The position numbers and the translations under genes were made by a program. From NCBI GenBank assembly GCA_043748535.1, contig JAYTMY010000286.1:1-26008 (forward strand): a stretch of 26,008 nucleotides of DNA, given 5' to 3'. This document shows, one piece after another, positions 1 to 9,020 of the stretch; position 1 is the first letter of the stretch; every line of letters starts with the position of its first letter. The notes under the pieces were generated by a model that made no database searches, was not told the DNA's origin, and was given only the letters and a program-made list of their open reading frames with translations. The DNA is from CAMCSH01 sp043748535. GTDB lineage: Bacteria; Verrucomicrobiota; Lentisphaeria; Lentisphaerales; Lentisphaeraceae.

Positions 1-1883
1 AGGAAGCCGAGTTCTTCGGGCCAGACTTGACGGAAGATGACGCGACCGGGGGTGGTGATGACGTTGCGGGCGTCTTTATCGCCCCACAAGGTGCTCTTGT
101 TGCCCTGGTCGGGGTTCTTGAAGCGGATCAGGTCATGCAGCGCGACGCTCTTGTTTTCGAGGGCCCAGAAGATTTCTTCGAGGGTGGCGAAAGCCTTGAG
201 TTTCGAGTGCTCGGCGCGGAAGTCTTCGGCCATCTTGGCGTCGTCGACGGAGAGTTTTTCTCCGGCGACACGGCGGCGGATGACAGATTCGAAGGCGCGG
301 TGCTTCTTGGCCTCTTCTTCCTTGACTTTCGGCAAGTAGGCGAGGTAATAGCAACCGAGAATCATGTCCTGGGTCGGGGTGCAGACCGGTTTGCCGGAGG
401 CAGGCGACAGGATGTTGTTGGGCGACAGCATCAGCAGCTTGGCTTCCAATTGCGCCTCGTTGGAGAGGGGCACGTGGACGGCCATCTGGTCACCGTCAAA
501 GTCCGCGTTGAAGGCGGCGCAGACGAGCGGGTGGACGCGGATAGCTTTACCTTCGATGAGGATGGGGTCGAAGGCCTGGATCGACAGGCGGTGAAGAGTA
601 GGAGCGCGGTTGAGCAGGACCGGGTGACCCTGGGTGACCTGTTCAAGAACGTCCCAGACTTCGATAGCGCCGCGTTCGATCATCTTCTTGGCCGCACGGA
701 CGGTGTGGACAACGCCCATTTCTTTAAGGCGACGGATGATGAAGGGTTCGAAGAGGGTCATGGCCATCTTCTTCGGCAGGCCGCACTGGTGCAGCTTGAG
801 TTCGGGACCGACGACGATGACGGAACGGCCGGAATAGTCAACGCGCTTACCGAGCAGGTTCTGACGGAAGCGGCCCTGTTTGCCCTTGAGCATGTCGGAC
901 AGCGACTTCAGCTGGCGGTTGTTGGCGCCGGTGACGGCACGGCCGTGGCGACCGTTGTCCATCAAAGCGTCGACCGCTTCCTGCAGCATCCGCTTTTCGT
1001 TCCGGACGATCACTTCCGGGGTGCGGAGGTGAAGCAGGTTTTTGAGGCGGTTGTTGCGGTTGATGACGCGACGATAGAGGTCGTTCAAGTCGGAGGTGGC
1101 GAAACGGCCGCCTTCGAGGGGAACGAGGGGACGGAGGTCGGGCGGGATGACCGGCAGGGTCTCGATGACCATCCATTCGGGCTGCGCCTTGTTGGCGATG
1201 AAGCCTTCCATGATGCGCATGCGTTTGGCGATCTTCTTGTGGTTCGCCTTCGAACGGGTGACGGCCATTTCGGCGCGCAGCTGTTCGAGGAGAGCCTCAG
1301 GATCGGTCTTGCCGAGCAGGTCTTTGAGAGCGGCGGCGCCCATGCCGGCTTTGAAGGCCGAACCGTAAGCGTCGAGAGCTTCTTTGTATTCCTGGTCGGT
1401 CAGCAGTTGCTTCGCTTGCAGGGGGGTGTCACCGGGGTCGGTGACGATGAATTTTTCATAGTAGATGACGTGTTCGAGGTTCTTGGCAGTCATGTCCAAA
1501 ACCATGCCGAGACGCGACGGCATGCACTTGAAGAACCAGATGTGCGAGACCGGCACGGCGAGGTCGATGTGACCCATGCGCTCGCGGCGGACGCGGGCAC
1601 GGGTGACTTCGACGCCGCAGCGGTCGCAGACGATGCCTTTGTGCTTGACGCGTTTGTACTTGCCGCAGGAGCATTCCCAGTCCTTGGTAGGACCGAAGAT
1701 GCGCTCGCAGAAGAGGCCGCCTTTTTCCGGTTTGAAGGTGCGGTAGTTGATGGTCTCGGGGTTTTTAACTTCCCCGCGGGACCAGGAGGTGATGACCTCG
1801 GGAGAGGCCAGACCGATAGTCACCTGGGAGAAAGTGTTGCCACTTTCGTGCCCCAAGAGCTGCTTGATGAGATTGGTATCCAT
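1..1883 (-). CDS. rpoC: DNA-directed RNA polymerase subunit beta' (N-terminal 627 residues, cut by window edge)
   Basis: Large catalytic subunit of RNA polymerase; forms the clamp and carries the active-site Mg2+ ligands. The translated minus strand shows the N-terminal zinc site (C71, C73, C86, C89 in a CSCG...CDRCG context) and the invariant NADFDGD motif at residues 459-465 (D461, D463 and D465 bind Mg2+), encoded near 489-509. Numbering is only one residue off E. coli, so the start at 1883 is well supported. AGGAAG lies just upstream of the ATG. It follows rpoB by 19 bases, so the two are cotranscribed. The gene runs off the left edge; the trigger loop and C-terminus are not visible. Confidence 0.98.
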   Translation of the reverse strand, partial: MDTNLIKQLLGHESGNTFSQVTIGLASPEVITSWSRGEVKNPETINYRTFKPEKGGLFCERIFGPTKDWECSCGKYKRVKHKGIVCDRCGVEVTRARVRRERMGHIDLAVPVSHIWFFKCMPSRLGMVLDMTAKNLEHVIYYEKFIVTDPGDTPLQAKQLLTDQEYKEALDAYGSAFKAGMGAAALKDLLGKTDPEALLEQLRAEMAVTRSKANHKKIAKRMRIMEGFIANKAQPEWMVIETLPVIPPDLRPLVPLEGGRFATSDLNDLYRRVINRNNRLKNLLHLRTPEVIVRNEKRMLQEAVDALMDNGRHGRAVTGANNRQLKSLSDMLKGKQGRFRQNLLGKRVDYSGRSVIVVGPELKLHQCGLPKKMAMTLFEPFIIRRLKEMGVVHTVRAAKKMIERGAIEVWDVLEQVTQGHPVLLNRAPTLHRLSIQAFDPILIEGKAIRVHPLVCAAFNADFDGDQMAVHVPLSNEAQLEAKLLMLSPNNILSPASGKPVCTPTQDMILGCYYLAYLPKVKEEEAKKHRAFESVIRRRVAGEKLSVDDAKMAEDFRAEHSKLKAFATLEEIFWALENKSVALHDLIRFKNPDQGNKSTLWGDKDARNVITTPGRVIFRQVWPEELGF

Positions 1884-1902
1884 TGAGCTTCCTTAGCTGA
1901 TA

Positions 1903-4900
1903 TCAGTCGCGCTTGACTCGGACATCCAGGCACAATGCCTGCATCTCTTTCATCAACACATTGAAGGACTCGGGAACGCCGGCGACAAGAGTGTTGTCTC
2001 CGCGGACGATCGACTCGTAAATCCGGGTGCGTCCTTCGACGTCATCGGACTTGACGGTGAGCATCTCTTGCAGCGTGTAGGCCGCACCGTAGGCTTCGAG
2101 GGCCCACACTTCCATTTCACCGAAGCGCTGACCACCGTGCTGGGCTTTACCGCCGAGGGGCTGCTGGGTGACGAGGGAGTAGGGACCGACGGCACGGGCG
2201 TGGATCTTGTTGACAACCAAGTGGTCAAGCTTGATCATGTACATGATGCCGACAGTGACGCGCTGGGCAAAGGCTTCGCCGTTGCGGCCGTCGTAGAGGA
2301 CGGTTTTGCCGTCTTCCGGCAGACCGGCTTGACGCAGGTAGTCGTGAATCTTCGATTCGTGGCAGCCGTCGAAGACGGGCGACGCGAACTTGATGCCGAG
2401 TTTGCTGGCGGCGAGACCCAGGTGAGTTTCGAGAATCTGGCCGACGTTCATACGGGAAGGAACGCCGAGGGGGTTGAGGATCATGTCGACGCACTGACCG
2501 TCTTTTTGGAAAGGCATGTCAGCTTCGGGAACGATGATCGAGACGATACCCTTGTTACCGTGACGGCCGGCCATTTTGTCACCGACGTCGAGCTTGCGCT
2601 TGGCGGCGATGTAGACCTTGACCTGTTTGATAACGCCCTGTTCCTGGCCTTCGGCATTGTCAAGCTGCTCGATCTGTTCCTGATGGCGCAGATTGATGTC
2701 CTTGAGGCGACCGGCGTAGGAACGCATGACTTCTTCGATCTGGTTCTTGTGCGGACCGTCAGGCATGGTGAAGTCTTCGTGGTGACCGGCCAGCTTGCGG
2801 AGGAGAACCTTGGTGATCTTGCGGTTGGCGGGGATGATCACCGACTCGTCGGAACGAGCGATGACATCGCAGGGGAGCTTGGAGCCGAGGAGGATGGTGC
2901 CGAGCTTTTCGGACAGATCGTCCTGGAACTCGGTGATCGCGGTCTTCCACTGGGTCTCGAGCTCTTTGCGCTGACGCTTGATGTCGGCTTTGCTGAGAGT
3001 GGCTTTCGACGGATCGACCTTGCGCTCGATGCGGATGTCGGAAACGATACCGTTGACACCTTGGGGAACGTAGAGGGAAGAGTCCTTGACATCGGCGGCC
3101 TTGTCGCCGAAGATGGCGCGCAGAAGGCGCTCTTCGGGGGCGAGTTCAGTTTCCGATTTAGGAGTGATCTTGCCGACCAGGATGTCGCCAGGCTTGACTT
3201 CAGCGCCGAGGCGGATGACGCCTTCGGGACCGAGGTTGCGCAGGGCTTCTTCACCGACGTTGGGGGTGTCGCGAGTGATCTCTTCCGGACCCAGCTTGGT
3301 ATCACGGGCCTGAATGTTGGCCTCATTGATGTGGATCGAGGTGAAGATGTCTTCTTTGACGATGCGTTCGGAGATGATGATAGCGTCTTCGAAGTTGTAC
3401 CCGTTCCACGGCATGAAGGCGACGAGGATGTTACGGCCGAGGGCGAGTTCGCCCTTCTCGGTGGAGAAGCCGTCGGCGAGGATGTCGCCTTTTTTGACCT
3501 TGTCACCGGCCTTGACGATCGGTTTCGAGTTGACGCAAGTGTTGGCGTTGGAGCGCATGAACTTGTGCAGTTCATAGACGCCACAGCCGAGGGCGATGAG
3601 CTGTTCCGAGGCCTTCTGGCGATCCTTGCCCATCTTTTCGCGACCGCGCGCTTCGGCGTGGATGGCGGCATCATAGAGTTCCAGGGCGGCGGTGGCGTCT
3701 TTCGACAGCTGGCCATTCTTGGTGACGATGATGCGGAAGGAGGTGGAGGAGGCGACGATGCCATCTTCAAGAGCGACGGTGACGGCGCGTGAGCCACGGG
3801 CGATGACCGCTTCCATACCGGTGCCGACATAGGGCGAATCGGCAATCAGAAGGGGCACGGCCTGGCGCTGCATGTTCGAACCCATGAGGGCTCGGTTCGC
3901 GTCATCGTGTTCGAGGAAGGGAATGCAGGAAGTGGCGGGAGAAACCAGCTGCTTCGGCGACACGTCCATGTGCGTGATAGTGGCTTTTTCAGCTTCGAAG
4001 GACTCGCCGCGGGTGCGGGAGAGGACGAAGTCGCCGGTGAGGGTTTTCTTGCCATCGAGGGCGGCGTTAGCCTGGGCGATGACAAATTCCTCTTCGACGT
4101 CAGCGGTGACGTAGTCGGCCTTGTCGGCGACTTTGCCATCAGTGACTTTGCGGTAGGGGGTTTCGATGAAGCCGTATTTATTGACCTTGGCGTAGATGGC
4201 CAAGGACGAAATCAGGCCGATGTTCGGACCTTCCGGTGTTTCAATCGGGCAGATGCGACCGTAGTGCGACGAGTGAACGTCGCGGACTTCGAAGCCGGCG
4301 CGTTCACGCGACAAGCCGCCTGGGCCGAGGGCCGAGAGACGACGCTTGGCGGTGAGTTCCGACAGCGGGTTGATCTGGTCCATGAACTGCGACAGCTGGC
4401 TGCGGCCGAAGAAGTCGCGGATGACCGACTGGAGGGCTTTGGGGTTAACCAATTTGCCCGGAGTCAGGGTGCCGGATTCTTTGTCGATCAGAGTCATGCG
4501 CTCACGGATGAGGCGCTCGGTACGGGCAAGGCCGACGCGGAACTGGTTCTGAACCAATTCACCGACGGTACGGACGCGACGTGATCCCAAGTGGTCGATG
4601 TCATCGGTGCGGCCTTTGCCGCCGCGGAGTTCCATCAGCTTGCGAGTCGCAGCGACCAAGTCAGCGACCTGGAGGGTGCGCTTGTCAGCTTCGAGCTTGG
4701 TGCCGAGGCGCTGATTGATCTTGTAGCGACCGACGGTGCCGAGGTCATAGGACTTGACATCGAAGAAGAGACGACGAAGCAGTTCTTCGGCGTTTTTCAG
4801 GTTCGGGGGATCGCCGGGACGCATCTTTTTATAGATGTGTTTGAGGGCGTCTTCACGGTTGACCGTGGGGTCCTTTTCGAGAGCCTGAATGAAGGTACTG

Positions 4901-5751
4901 CCGATGACCGAAGTATCGACGATGTCGATCTTCTTTTTACCAGCCTTGTTGAGGGCTTCGGCGACGGGCTGGGTCAGGGGTTCGAGACCCTTGGCGAGGA
5001 CCGTGCCTTCATCGTCGAGGATATCTTCGACCGGGACTTTATAGGCGAGTTTTTCCGGCTCTTGCAGGAGACTCTTGAGGCTGACTGCCTGGATGCCGTA
5101 GACGGCATCGAGCATTTCCCGGTTGGTCTCGAAGTCAGTGGCGCGGAAGAATGTTGAGATGAGGAATTTACGACGACGACGACGACGGTCGAGGTAGATA
5201 TACATGAGGTCGTTGTTATCGTATTGAACCTCAAGCCAAGAACCGCGATCAGGAATGATGCGGTAGGAATAAAGGGTGCGACCGGCGGTGCTGCGTGACT
5301 TCTCAAAGCAGATACCCGGGGTGCGGTGGAGCTGCGAGATGATGACGCGTTCGGCACCGTTGACCACGAAAGTGGCCTTGGGGGTCATGATGGGCAAGTC
5401 GCCCAAATAGACACGCTCATCGAGGACGACAGGCTTTCGGCCTTCACCTTTGATTTCCAGTCGGAAGTTGATGTGCAGTGGGGCCTGATAGGTCTCGCCA
5501 TCTTTGAGGCAGTCGATGATGGCCTGCTTAGGGGATCCGAGATCGTACGAGACGAAGCTCAGAATGCAGTTTTCATCGAAGCTACGGATGGGGAGGACTT
5601 CCAAGAAGGCTTCCTGGAGGCCTTTGTGCTCACGCTTGTTGGCGGGGATTTCCTCTTGCAGGAAATCTTTCCAGGAATCAAGCTGGACGGCGATCAAGTC
5701 GGGGACCTCGACGGTGTCTTCGAGGTGGCCTAAGTGCTGGCGTTTCGACAT
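1903..5751 (-). CDS. rpoB: DNA-directed RNA polymerase subunit beta
   Basis: Beta subunit of RNA polymerase, 1282 residues (E. coli 1342). Recognisable blocks include the rifampicin pocket with SQLSQFMDQ and SALGPGG (about residues 450-480), ICPIETPEGPNIGLI just after it, NGYNFEDAI with acidic pair E788-D789 near the active site, and the C-terminal GGQRFGEMEVWALEAYGA block. Within the rifampicin pocket the residue equivalent to E. coli H526 is Ala (A468, codon 4348-4350) and that of N518 is Ile (I460). The gene lies 111 bases after rplL, with an attenuator-like hairpin in the gap, and 19 bases before rpoC. The ribosome-binding site is weak (AGAGAG about 10 bases upstream of the ATG). Confidence 0.98.
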   Translation of the reverse strand: MSKRQHLGHLEDTVEVPDLIAVQLDSWKDFLQEEIPANKREHKGLQEAFLEVLPIRSFDENCILSFVSYDLGSPKQAIIDCLKDGETYQAPLHINFRLEIKGEGRKPVVLDERVYLGDLPIMTPKATFVVNGAERVIISQLHRTPGICFEKSRSTAGRTLYSYRIIPDRGSWLEVQYDNNDLMYIYLDRRRRRRKFLISTFFRATDFETNREMLDAVYGIQAVSLKSLLQEPEKLAYKVPVEDILDDEGTVLAKGLEPLTQPVAEALNKAGKKKIDIVDTSVIGSTFIQALEKDPTVNREDALKHIYKKMRPGDPPNLKNAEELLRRLFFDVKSYDLGTVGRYKINQRLGTKLEADKRTLQVADLVAATRKLMELRGGKGRTDDIDHLGSRRVRTVGELVQNQFRVGLARTERLIRERMTLIDKESGTLTPGKLVNPKALQSVIRDFFGRSQLSQFMDQINPLSELTAKRRLSALGPGGLSRERAGFEVRDVHSSHYGRICPIETPEGPNIGLISSLAIYAKVNKYGFIETPYRKVTDGKVADKADYVTADVEEEFVIAQANAALDGKKTLTGDFVLSRTRGESFEAEKATITHMDVSPKQLVSPATSCIPFLEHDDANRALMGSNMQRQAVPLLIADSPYVGTGMEAVIARGSRAVTVALEDGIVASSTSFRIIVTKNGQLSKDATAALELYDAAIHAEARGREKMGKDRQKASEQLIALGCGVYELHKFMRSNANTCVNSKPIVKAGDKVKKGDILADGFSTEKGELALGRNILVAFMPWNGYNFEDAIIISERIVKEDIFTSIHINEANIQARDTKLGPEEITRDTPNVGEEALRNLGPEGVIRLGAEVKPGDILVGKITPKSETELAPEERLLRAIFGDKAADVKDSSLYVPQGVNGIVSDIRIERKVDPSKATLSKADIKRQRKELETQWKTAITEFQDDLSEKLGTILLGSKLPCDVIARSDESVIIPANRKITKVLLRKLAGHHEDFTMPDGPHKNQIEEVMRSYAGRLKDINLRHQEQIEQLDNAEGQEQGVIKQVKVYIAAKRKLDVGDKMAGRHGNKGIVSIIVPEADMPFQKDGQCVDMILNPLGVPSRMNVGQILETHLGLAASKLGIKFASPVFDGCHESKIHDYLRQAGLPEDGKTVLYDGRNGEAFAQRVTVGIMYMIKLDHLVVNKIHARAVGPYSLVTQQPLGGKAQHGGQRFGEMEVWALEAYGAAYTLQEMLTVKSDDVEGRTRIYESIVRGDNTLVAGVPESFNVLMKEMQALCLDVRVKRD

Positions 5752-5793
5752 TTTGTCGGGACTCTCTTAAGGGTGGGGGAGTCAGGGGGACGC

Positions 5794-5838
5794 AAAAAAG
5801 ACGGTACAGGATCAGACTTTCGTCCGATCCCATACCGT
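5794..5838 (-). terminator. rplL-rpoB intergenic hairpin with U-run (likely attenuator)
   Basis: The minus-strand transcript folds into an uninterrupted 17-bp stem (arms 5822-5838 and 5801-5817) closed by a GAAA tetraloop and followed by C and six U. Three of the pairs are G-U wobbles, which pair only in the minus-strand RNA; in the plus-strand RNA the same positions are A-C mismatches. It sits between rplL and rpoB, where partial terminators are known in E. coli to lower polymerase subunit output relative to ribosomal proteins. Full termination is unlikely because rpoB has no obvious promoter of its own here. Confidence 0.8.
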
Positions 5839-5862
5839 GCTGCTGGTGGGCAGGTGAATCAA

Positions 5863-6225
5863 TTACTTGATTGTGACCTTGGCGCCGGCAGCTTCCAGTT
5901 CTTTCTTCCACTTCTCGGAATCGGCCTTGGAGGCAGCTTCTTTGATGGGCTTGGGAGCGGCTTCGACGAGATCTTTTGCATCTTTCAAGCCGAGGCCGGT
6001 GATGGCGCGGACAATTTTGATGATTTCGATCTTGTTGGTGCCGAAGTCGGCAAGGATGACGTCGAACTCGGTCTTCTCTTCAACCACGACGGCAGCGGCG
6101 GCAGGGCCGGCGACGGCGACGGCGGCGGCGGAAACGCCCCACTTGGTCTCGAGGTCTTTGACGAGGGCGGTGATCTCAGCGACGGTGAGTTTGTCGAGAG
6201 CGGCGATGATTTCGGTAGCGGACAT
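5863..6225 (-). CDS. rplL: 50S ribosomal protein L7/L12
   Basis: Stalk protein of the large ribosomal subunit (120 residues, typical length) that recruits translation factor GTPases. An N-terminal dimerisation helix (about 1-33) is followed by an Ala/Val-rich hinge (about 35-52) and the C-terminal domain with GLGLKDAKDLVEAAPK (about 76-91), the conserved factor-binding helix region. A GGAG Shine-Dalgarno lies upstream of the ATG. It starts four bases after the rplJ stop, so translation is probably coupled. Confidence 0.98.
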   Translation of the reverse strand: MSATEIIAALDKLTVAEITALVKDLETKWGVSAAAVAVAGPAAAAVVVEEKTEFDVILADFGTNKIEIIKIVRAITGLGLKDAKDLVEAAPKPIKEAASKADSEKWKKELEAAGAKVTIK

Positions 6226-6229
6226 GTTC

Positions 6230-6736
6230 TTAGTCTCCGATTACAGCATTGTTAGAAGAGTTTTTCTCAGCGTGGGCATGAAGGACGCGGACGAGCGAGG
6301 CGGGGCCTTCGAGAAGGGTGCGGAGCAAGTGGGCGCGGGCGCCATCCTTGGTCAGCATCTCGGCGACGCCCTCGGCAGCTTTACCTTCGAAGATCTGGTC
6401 TTCGAAGTAGGCAACCTTGAACTTGACTTTGTCGTTATCCTTAGCGAAAGCCTTGATGACCTTAGCGGTCTCAGGAGCTTCGCCGTTGCCGAAGGCGACT
6501 GCGGTACCACCGGTGAGGGCAATATCAGCGATCTTGGCGTAGGGTTTGCCAACGGCAGCCTTGTGGAGCAGCTGGTTCTTGTGAACCTGCAGTTTCACGC
6601 CTTTGGCGCGGAGCTGAGTTTTCAGCTCTTCCTGCTTCTTCACGGTGAGCCCCATGTAGGAGATCATGATGAAGTGGCTCGAAGCATCCAGTTGCGACTG
6701 GATTTGCTTGACGATAGTGGGTTTCTCAGGTCTCAT
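6230..6736 (-). CDS. rplJ: 50S ribosomal protein L10
   Basis: L10 anchors L7/L12 dimers to the large subunit (168 residues, usual length). It begins with the conserved MRPEK N-terminus and shows the rRNA-binding domain followed by a C-terminal helix rich in Ala and Leu that would hold L12 dimers. GAGGAT lies upstream of the ATG. It sits four bases after rplA and four bases before rplL. In many bacteria L10(L12)4 represses this operon by binding the rplJ leader; here there is no room for a separate leader, so any such site would lie inside rplA. Confidence 0.97.
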   Translation of the reverse strand: MRPEKPTIVKQIQSQLDASSHFIMISYMGLTVKKQEELKTQLRAKGVKLQVHKNQLLHKAAVGKPYAKIADIALTGGTAVAFGNGEAPETAKVIKAFAKDNDKVKFKVAYFEDQIFEGKAAEGVAEMLTKDGARAHLLRTLLEGPASLVRVLHAHAEKNSSNNAVIGD

Positions 6737-6740
6737 GGTT

Positions 6741-7439
6741 TTAGATCCTCACGAATTCCTTGAGGTCCACCTTCACACCGGGAGACATGGTGGCGCTTAG
6801 CGTGCAGCTGAGCATGTACGTACCGCGAGCGGCAGAGGGGCGAGCCCGCTGGATCGCGTTGATGATGGTCTTGGCGTTGTCGACAAGTTTGGCAGCGTCG
6901 AAGGAGAGCTTGCCGGCGAGAACCTGGGCAGCTCCGCCTTTGTCAGCGCGGAATTCGACACGGCCACCTTTGGATTCGGTGACAGCCTTGCCGGTGTCGT
7001 CAGTGACGGTACCGGTTTTCGGGTTGGGCATCAGGCCTTTCGGACCGAGGACGCGACCGAGGGTACGGACTTTAGTCATGGCGGCCGGAGTGGCGATCAT
7101 GACGTCGAAGTCGGTCCAGCCGGCTTTGATCTTCTCGATCAGGTCGTCCATGCCGACAGCATCGGCGCCAGCTTTTTGAGCGGCGACAGCGGCATCGCCA
7201 TCAGCGACGCAGATGACGCGGACGCTCTTGCCGGTGCCGTGAGGCAGAGAAACGGCGCCGCGAACGGTCTGGTCGGATTGACGGGGGTCGATACCGAGGT
7301 TGAAAGCGATGTCGATCGATTCGTCGAACTTGGCAGCCGGCATCTTCTTGATGATAGCGATCGCTTCATCGAGAGTGTAGAACTTGCTGCGGTCGACGTG
7401 GGCGACGCGCGATTTGTAGAGTTTGGAACGCGATTTCAC
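6741..7439 (-). CDS. rplA: 50S ribosomal protein L1 (GTG start overlapping rplK stop)
   Basis: L1 forms the mobile stalk at the ribosomal E site (232 residues, normal length). Conserved segments include LPHGTGKSVRV (about residues 65-75) and GPKGLMPNPKTGTV (about 133-146). The start codon is GTG (7437-7439), and it shares GTGA with the rplK stop TGA (7436-7438), a four-base overlap indicating translational coupling. L1 is often the autogenous repressor of the rplKA pair. Confidence 0.97.
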   Translation of the reverse strand: MKSRSKLYKSRVAHVDRSKFYTLDEAIAIIKKMPAAKFDESIDIAFNLGIDPRQSDQTVRGAVSLPHGTGKSVRVICVADGDAAVAAQKAGADAVGMDDLIEKIKAGWTDFDVMIATPAAMTKVRTLGRVLGPKGLMPNPKTGTVTDDTGKAVTESKGGRVEFRADKGGAAQVLAGKLSFDAAKLVDNAKTIINAIQRARPSAARGTYMLSCTLSATMSPGVKVDLKEFVRI

Positions 7440-7861
7440 GGCACCACCTCCACACCCATCGAGCGAGCAGTGCCCATGATCATGCGGTAAGCAGCTTCGT
7501 CGCTGTTACACTTCATGTCTTTGACCTTGGTTTTGTGAATCTCTTTGATCTGAGCCATGGTGATCTTGCCGACGAAACCGGAACCCGGCTTCTTGGCGCC
7601 CGAGGGCAGACCAGCATATTTCTTGATCAGCACCGAAGCCGGCGGAGATTTCAGAATGAAGGTGAACGAACGGTCTTGGTAGACGGTGATGACAACCGGA
7701 ATGACCAGGCCGGCCATTGGTTGGGTAGCAGCGTTAAACTGCTTGCAGAACTCCATGATGTTCACGCCTTGGGAACCAAGTGCGGGACCGACCGGGGGTG
7801 CAGGGTTTGCTGCACCAGCCGGAATTTGGAGCCTGACTTCTCCTTTAATCTTCTTAGCCAT
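7436..7861 (-). CDS. rplK: 50S ribosomal protein L11
   Basis: L11 (141 residues, typical) binds the GTPase-associated centre of 23S rRNA. The N-terminal domain has the proline-rich PAGAANPAPPVGPALG segment (about residues 15-30), and the C-terminal rRNA-binding domain ends in the usual GTARSMGV motif. A strong Shine-Dalgarno, GGGGAGGAAA, directly precedes the ATG. It follows nusG by 27 bases and overlaps rplA by four. Confidence 0.98.
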   Translation of the reverse strand: MAKKIKGEVRLQIPAGAANPAPPVGPALGSQGVNIMEFCKQFNAATQPMAGLVIPVVITVYQDRSFTFILKSPPASVLIKKYAGLPSGAKKPGSGFVGKITMAQIKEIHKTKVKDMKCNSDEAAYRMIMGTARSMGVEVVP

Positions 7862-7888
7862 TTTCCTCCCCTATAACGGAATGGCGGT

Positions 7889-8473
7889 TTATGTATTGGG
7901 TTCTTTTTCGACCCGTTCGACCTGCCAGCACTCAACTTCCACCGGAGTTTCCCGGCCAAAGATGGTGACAGAGACCTGGATCTTGCCGCGGTCTAGATCG
8001 ATAACAACGATAGCTCCTTCGAAGTTTTCGAAAGGACCATCCTTGATCTTGACAACTTCCCCGAGGCTGAATTGGATCTTAGGTTTGACAGCCTTTTCCT
8101 CGCTTGCAGCTTGCAACTGGAGCTTGATGTGTTCAATCTCCGAATCCTGGAGGGCTACGGGGCATTCGCCGCCCAGGAAGTTGATGATGCCGTTGGTCGC
8201 TTTGACGAAGTGCCAGACATCCTCGCGGATTTTGCCGGCATCATCAATGAGATCCAAATGCATAAAAATGTAGCCCGGATAGAACTTCCGGTTCAAGGTG
8301 GTCTTGCGGCCCTGACGGACCTCAACCACTTTCTCTGTGGGAACGAGGACTTCGTGAACGAAGTCGGTCATTTCCCGGTTTTGAGTGGCGACGCGGCGCT
8401 CAAGGGAATCCTTGGCCTTCATCTCCTTGCCGGAGAGTGTCTGCACTGTGTACCATTTACCGCGTTTGTCCAT
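7889..8473 (-). CDS. nusG: Transcription termination/antitermination factor NusG
   Basis: NusG/Spt5-family elongation factor (194 residues), binding the RNA polymerase clamp and linking it to Rho or the ribosome. The N-terminal NGN domain begins with KWYTVQTLSGKE and contains the RKFYPGYIF core (about residues 62-70). A C-terminal KOW domain follows (about 135-190), with VVKIKDGPFENFEG. AAGGA lies nine bases before the ATG. It sits between secE (43-base gap) and rplK, the standard bacterial order. Confidence 0.97.
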   Translation of the reverse strand: MDKRGKWYTVQTLSGKEMKAKDSLERRVATQNREMTDFVHEVLVPTEKVVEVRQGRKTTLNRKFYPGYIFMHLDLIDDAGKIREDVWHFVKATNGIINFLGGECPVALQDSEIEHIKLQLQAASEEKAVKPKIQFSLGEVVKIKDGPFENFEGAIVVIDLDRGKIQVSVTIFGRETPVEVECWQVERVEKEPNT

Positions 8474-8516
8474 GAATCGCTGTCCTTGTCGGGGCTGCCT
8501 CTACGGGCGTTTCCCG

Positions 8517-8705
8517 TCAGATTGCGTAGATGAGTTTGCGAAAGACGAAGTCAGCAACCATGATGAAGGCCGCCAAGGCGAAGCCGACCGCAAGTACCAA
8601 GACGGTCGAAGAGCCGACTTCTTTGCCTGAGGGCCAGGTGCAGCGGCGGAGTTCTTCGGCGACGTCGGTAGCGTAACGGGAAACTTTGCGGAGAGGATTG
8701 GTCAT
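8517..8705 (-). CDS. secE: Preprotein translocase subunit SecE
   Basis: Small essential subunit of the SecYEG protein-export channel (62 residues, the short single-span form). The conserved amphipathic segment with E-L-R-R-C-T-W-P-S (about residues 18-26) is followed by one hydrophobic membrane span (about 33-54). No strong Shine-Dalgarno is seen; the upstream stretch is purine-rich. Its place between tRNA-Trp and nusG supports the call. Confidence 0.95.
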   Translation of the reverse strand: MTNPLRKVSRYATDVAEELRRCTWPSGKEVGSSTVLVLAVGFALAAFIMVADFVFRKLIYAI

Positions 8706-8745
8706 GATTGCTTTTCTTTTTTCGTCTTCTTTGAGTTTCGGAAAG

Positions 8746-8821
8746 TGGCAGGCGAGACAGGGGTCGAACCTGCGACCTACGGTTTTGGAGACCGACGCTC
8801 TGCCAACTGAGCTACTCGCCT
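8746..8821 (-). tRNA. tRNA-Trp (anticodon CCA)
   Basis: The minus strand folds into a standard cloverleaf: acceptor stem AGGCGAG/CTCGCCT (8815-8821 with 8750-8756), D-arm with AGTTGGCA, anticodon loop CTCCAAA giving anticodon CCA, and T-loop TTCGAAC. The discriminator is G (8749) and the terminal CCA is encoded (8746-8748). It lies inside the tuf-rpmG-secE transcription unit, 21 bases after the rpmG stop, so it must be cut out of a polycistronic transcript. Confidence 0.97.
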
Positions 8822-8842
8822 ACCTTCCGGAACTACTGTTAT

Positions 8843-8995
8843 TTAGCGGGTCTCGCGGTACAGCGTGTGCTTGCGGACTTTCGGATTGTACTTCTTCTTT
8901 TCGAGACGACCGGGGGTGTTGGTCTTGCTCTTAGTCGAAGAGTACGTGCGGTCACCGGTTTCGGTGCACTGCAAGATGATGATTTCGCGGGCCAT
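8843..8995 (-). CDS. rpmG: 50S ribosomal protein L33 (zinc-free form)
   Basis: A 50-residue basic protein of the large ribosomal subunit, beginning MAREIIILQCTETG and ending HTLYRETR, with the KYNPKVRKH signature. Only one cysteine (C10) is present, so it is the type lacking the four-cysteine zinc ribbon. AAGGAA lies about nine bases upstream of the ATG. It follows tuf by 25 bases and precedes tRNA-Trp. The gene is short and easily missed, but the match is clear along its full length. Confidence 0.96.
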   Translation of the reverse strand: MAREIIILQCTETGDRTYSSTKSKTNTPGRLEKKKYNPKVRKHTLYRETR

Positions 8996-9020
8996 AAGTC
9001 AGTTCCTTTGTCGTTTCAGA

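Noticed and set aside
27..1886. 619-codon open frame on the plus strand
   Set aside because: It is antisense to rpoC; its sequence is unlike any protein and arises from the codon bias of the real gene.
2068..3792. 574-codon open frame on the plus strand
   Set aside because: Antisense shadow of rpoB, whose reading is certain.
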